Positions 5,319 to 7,512 of a stretch of 7,512 nt of DNA are shown piece by piece. Under the pieces are notes generated by a model that ran no database searches, was not told the origin of the DNA, and was given only the letters and a program-made list of their open reading frames with translations. The stretch covers positions 1-7,512 of the forward strand of contig JAFLJU010000540.1 in assembly GCA_022712835.1 (NCBI GenBank), read 5' to 3'. A program made the position numbers and the translations under genes. The DNA comes from Desulfobacteraceae bacterium. GTDB taxonomy: Bacteria; Desulfobacterota; Desulfobacteria; Desulfobacterales; Desulfobacteraceae. Every line of letters begins with the position of its first letter. The first letter of the stretch is position 1.

Positions 5319-6962
5319 TTATTCTAATTTATAAGAAATTATATTTGAACCACTTGCCTTTGAAAGGATGGAGTACTGGCTCTGGGTCACCACAGATACA
5401 ACCAACTCATCCACCCCGTCTCCATCCATATCGGTAATGGCAAAATCAGAAATCCAGCCCTGGACGGCTGTGGTCTGAAACACCTGAGCCATGGAAATAC
5501 CGTTCCAGGAAAGTACCTGGATCTGCCCGTCCGTAAAGCGTCGATACTGTCCAAGTGCCCCGCCACCAAGTTCATTGTTCTTCACGACAAACACTTCCTG
5601 TTTACCATCGGAACCGATATCATAGAATTTAATCCGCGGATTAAGATAGAGTCGTTCCTGAAAAGAGGCATCTGTATCATTCCTGGGCATAAGCCAGAAA
5701 TGTCCAGTCAATCCATATTTTTCAGTGCTTTTCCACTCTGTACTGCCACTGTCATTGGCCACTACCAAACGACTATGTTCATTGATCATCACATATTCAT
5801 CGGCGTCTGGGGATGTTACCGGGCCCCGGGCAAAGGAGAGGACAGAGGTGTTTCTGGGCATCCGGATCCTTTTTTCCTTCTTATAGGTATTCCCTGCGGC
5901 CATCATGGTATTAATCCGGCCGTTAAAAGGACTTCTCCCTTGATCCTGTCCCAGGAGAACCATTGGATTATCCGGGGTTTTTATGACCCGATAGTAGATA
6001 GACTCACCCTCATCCAGTGTCACATACCGGGTCCCGTTATACTCCACCACAAATGACTGAAGCCCATCCCTGTGGATGGTCAGACTGGTCACGAAAATTT
6101 CCGGGTACCCGTTTTTATTAATATCTGCAATATCCAGTGAGACGATGCGGTTGTTGGAACTGAACTCAAGTTTTTCTATTTGGACAAGCTGGCTTCCTTC
6201 CAACTGATAAATCAAAAGATCACTGTCAGTTGCCGTTACGACCTGAGTTCTGCCATCATTATTCAAATCTCCCGCCGCCATGGCCCCAATCACCCCCTTA
6301 AATTTGAGGTGAGTGCTAAACCCCTGGCCGCCCTGTTGCACGGCCATCATTCCGCCGCCAATCACGACCCCACCACCGGCATGCTGCAGTCCTCCGGGAG
6401 CAACCGGTGCCTGGGGAACCTGCTTGGCATACAATTCGTTGGCAATGCTCCGGTTAAACACCTTTTGATTAATATCACCGGCAAAACTGTTGACCAGAGG
6501 AATCACATCCCCCATGGTGTTGCTCTGTTCAAAAAAGGAAAGTGTCGGTTTTGCCCCGGAAATATCCACCATGCTGGCATCCAAACTGACACTTTCACCA
6601 AAGTGGGTCAGACTCCCGAAAAGGATGAAATCCACCCCCATATTGGCGCCAAGAATCCGGGCCTTTGCCTCGTTTAATGCCCCTTTTGTGGCATCGGACT
6701 CCCTGGCCTGGCCCAAGAACTTATCAATGGTATCCCGGTCCAGAACCATCACTTTACCCGGATCTGAAAGCCTGGAGGAAAGCATGGAGAACAAACCGTT
6801 CTGTAGGAAGCCAAGGTCCTGGGGAGAATTCATGTCAAAAGGGAAAACCGCTACTTTTTTGGGCGGGGCACAAATGCCAGCATTGACAATCAACACCGTT
6901 AAAATGAACAATACTGCTGTCAGCAGCCCCCTGTTTTTCATCAGTTTATTGGGATTTAACAT
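5319..6962 (-). CDS. Exported FlgO/TolB-N-like domain protein with FG-GAP/VCBS repeats (547 aa)
   Basis: After a basic start, residues 12-27 are hydrophobic and end LIVNAGICAPP, with signal peptidase cleavage probably after VNA. Residues 35-170 form a FlgO/TolB-N-like domain (KVAVFPFDMN, QNGLFSMLSSRL, FILFGSLTHFGESVSLD, FFEQS, VFNR), paralogous to the 211-aa protein at 1718-2353. A Gly/Pro/Gln-rich linker (about 181-215) leads to a C-terminal region with calcium-loop FG-GAP/VCBS motifs: GDLNNDGRTQVV (231), DINKNGYPEIFV (278), DIGSDGKQEVFV (448) and DMDGDGVDELVV (511). This implies a beta-propeller, probably in the periplasm or at the cell surface. The start at 6962 is chosen for AAGGAG four bases upstream. 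The ATG at 7043 has no comparable site, and the Met at residue 8 lacks one too. The gene sits between mutL (187-base gap with promoter and hairpin) and porin 2. Function is unknown; a binding or envelope-sensing role is only a guess. Confidence 0.88.
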   Translation of the reverse strand: MLNPNKLMKNRGLLTAVLFILTVLIVNAGICAPPKKVAVFPFDMNSPQDLGFLQNGLFSMLSSRLSDPGKVMVLDRDTIDKFLGQARESDATKGALNEAKARILGANMGVDFILFGSLTHFGESVSLDASMVDISGAKPTLSFFEQSNTMGDVIPLVNSFAGDINQKVFNRSIANELYAKQVPQAPVAPGGLQHAGGGVVIGGGMMAVQQGGQGFSTHLKFKGVIGAMAAGDLNNDGRTQVVTATDSDLLIYQLEGSQLVQIEKLEFSSNNRIVSLDIADINKNGYPEIFVTSLTIHRDGLQSFVVEYNGTRYVTLDEGESIYYRVIKTPDNPMVLLGQDQGRSPFNGRINTMMAAGNTYKKEKRIRMPRNTSVLSFARGPVTSPDADEYVMINEHSRLVVANDSGSTEWKSTEKYGLTGHFWLMPRNDTDASFQERLYLNPRIKFYDIGSDGKQEVFVVKNNELGGGALGQYRRFTDGQIQVLSWNGISMAQVFQTTAVQGWISDFAITDMDGDGVDELVVSVVTQSQYSILSKASGSNIISYKLE

Positions 6963-6983
6963 ACCGCTCCTTGATAAATAAAT

Positions 6984-7012
6984 CTTAAAAATAAAACCAC
7001 TTAAAAATAAAA
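6984..7012. repeat. Two copies of a 13-bp direct repeat in the FG-GAP gene leader
   Basis: CTTAAAAATAAAA occurs at 6984-6996 and 7000-7012, a 16-base period. On the minus strand these are two TTTTATTTTTAAG tracts. The first one transcribed immediately follows the hairpin arm CCTGATT and could act as its U-tract. Confidence 0.55.
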
Positions 7013-7052
7013 TCAGGTGAAGCACACCATTTGTTGGCATCACTTCCTGATT
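7001..7052 (-). terminator. Terminator-like hairpin between mutL and the FG-GAP gene (mutL terminator or attenuator)
   Basis: On the minus strand AATCAGG (7052-7046) pairs with CCTGATT (7017-7011). Inner pairing such as GAAG with CTTC and partial GCC/GGT shortens the loop. The 3' arm runs into TTATTTTTAAG. It follows the mutL stop by about 100 bases, but it also lies downstream of the predicted promoter at 7064-7090. It may therefore end mutL or attenuate the FG-GAP gene. The stem is imperfect. Confidence 0.45.
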
Positions 7053-7063
7053 CTTGTTTGTCG

Positions 7064-7105
7064 TATATAACCCTTATCTGGTTCCTGCAAGCAATAATTT
7101 GTAAT
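7064..7105 (-). promoter_or_regulatory. Possible promoter of the FG-GAP gene with upstream motif
   Basis: On the minus strand TTGCAG (7090-7085) and TATATA (7069-7064) are spaced 15 bases, a little short. Directly upstream, the plus strand reads GCAATAATTTGTAAT (7091-7105), matching 14 of 15 bases of the dyad region upstream of porin 1 (3887-3901). The transcript would carry a leader of about 95 nt. Confidence 0.4.
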
Positions 7106-7149
7106 TTATTGTGCAAAACAACTGCATTACATATCCCATTTCACCCCCA

Positions 7150-7512
7150 TCAAACAAGTCTTTTAAACAACTTTTCCATCCGGACCGAATCAAAGCTGAC
7201 AAGGGTGGGACGACCATGGGGGCAATGCAGGGAATTTTCACATTTTTCTAAGTCTTCCAACAGGCGCACCATTTCCGGGTGGTTCATCGGTTTATTTGCC
7301 CGTATGGCTCCGTGACAAGCCATGGAGATGAGACAGGCATCCTGCCAGCTCTCATTTAAAACCCGCTCTTCCATAAAGGTTTCAATTATACCCAAAACGA
7401 GCGCCTTTAAATCTCTTCCCTCCAAAAGAATGGGAATAGCTTTCACCACAAAGGTGGTCCCTCCGAAAGGTTCAATCCTCAGCCCAAAGCTTAGGAGTTC
7501 TTCAAGAATGGA
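7150..7512 (-). CDS. mutL: DNA mismatch repair protein MutL, C-terminal part (5' end outside window)
   Basis: The frame enters from the window edge and runs 120 residues to a TGA at 7150. It reads ILEELLSFGLRIEPFGGTTF, then VKAIPILL, ACHGAIRANKPM, CPHGRPTLV, and ends FKRLV. These are the C-terminal dimerisation/endonuclease-domain motifs of MutL. The AC(H/R)-x-AI-(R/K)-AN, CPHGRP and F-x-R motifs are three of the metal-dependent endonuclease motifs found in MutL of bacteria that lack MutH. The first one (DQHA-x2-E-x4-E) would lie beyond the edge. The protein nicks the strand to be repaired after MutS finds a mismatch. The C-terminus is normal in length. A GTG inside the window at 7449 is not a start, since family sequence continues upstream of it. 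Confidence 0.95.
   Translation of the reverse strand, partial: SILEELLSFGLRIEPFGGTTFVVKAIPILLEGRDLKALVLGIIETFMEERVLNESWQDACLISMACHGAIRANKPMNHPEMVRLLEDLEKCENSLHCPHGRPTLVSFDSVRMEKLFKRLV

Noticed and set aside
6180..6981. Two long plus-strand frames opposite the FG-GAP gene (6180-6677 and 6490-6981)
   Set aside because: They are antisense shadows. The minus-strand protein has a signal peptide, domain pattern and calcium-loop repeats, whereas these have none.
5319..7043. Start of the FG-GAP protein at 7043
   Set aside because: No good ribosome site there, and the added residues precede a normal signal peptide. AAGGAG four bases before 6962 decides the start.
1..7512. CRISPR array, tRNA/rRNA gene, insertion sequence or phage gene
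   Set aside because: No regularly spaced repeats, transposase motifs, terminal inverted repeats with target duplications, or RNA-gene signatures were seen. The porin-flanking inverse elements are only 10-11 bp and flank no mobility gene.

Overview
The window looks like chromosome from a Gram-negative, anaerobe-type deltaproteobacterium, most likely of the Desulfobacterales (Thermodesulfobacteriota). This is inferred from the style of the proteins: outer-membrane porins whose mature ends read ADWNFYGSARV, a four-cysteine GatB, an endonuclease-type MutL with CPHGRP, and FlgO/TolB-N-like exported proteins. No marker gene settles the species.

Layout. At the left edge (minus strand) is the start of a small DUF2065 membrane protein, cut by the window edge. 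Divergent from it, a good sigma70-type promoter drives gatB (Asp/Glu-tRNA amidotransferase subunit B). Twelve bases after gatB follows a 211-residue exported protein with a FlgO/TolB-N-like domain, and then an intrinsic terminator. The rest of the window is on the minus strand. Read in the direction of transcription, it holds the 3' end of mutL, a 547-residue exported protein (the same FlgO/TolB-N-like domain fused to FG-GAP/VCBS calcium-loop repeats), porin 2 (343 aa) and porin 1 (385 aa). Porin 1 converges on the gatB operon. The two porins are tandem paralogues, each with its own promoter, long leader and terminator.

How the parts relate. gatB and mutL are housekeeping genes that bracket an envelope cassette: two paralogous exported FlgO/TolB-like proteins on either side of a duplicated porin. 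The proteins belong to recognisable families. The more unusual signals are non-coding. Both porin leaders share a 19-nt identical block that folds, with different stems, into a hairpin presenting the same 11-nt loop (TTTAAAAGGAG). Both porin genes are also flanked by the 10-11 nt sequence TTCAGGTGGT in the leader and its exact complement ACCACCTGAA in the trailer. Upstream of the porin 1 promoter are a 13-bp direct repeat at 21-bp spacing and an overlapping 24-bp dyad. A 15-nt part of the dyad recurs (14 of 15) upstream of the FG-GAP gene. Together these suggest a shared transcriptional and post-transcriptional control of the cassette, possibly CsrA-like or small-RNA based. That is inference from the sequence alone.
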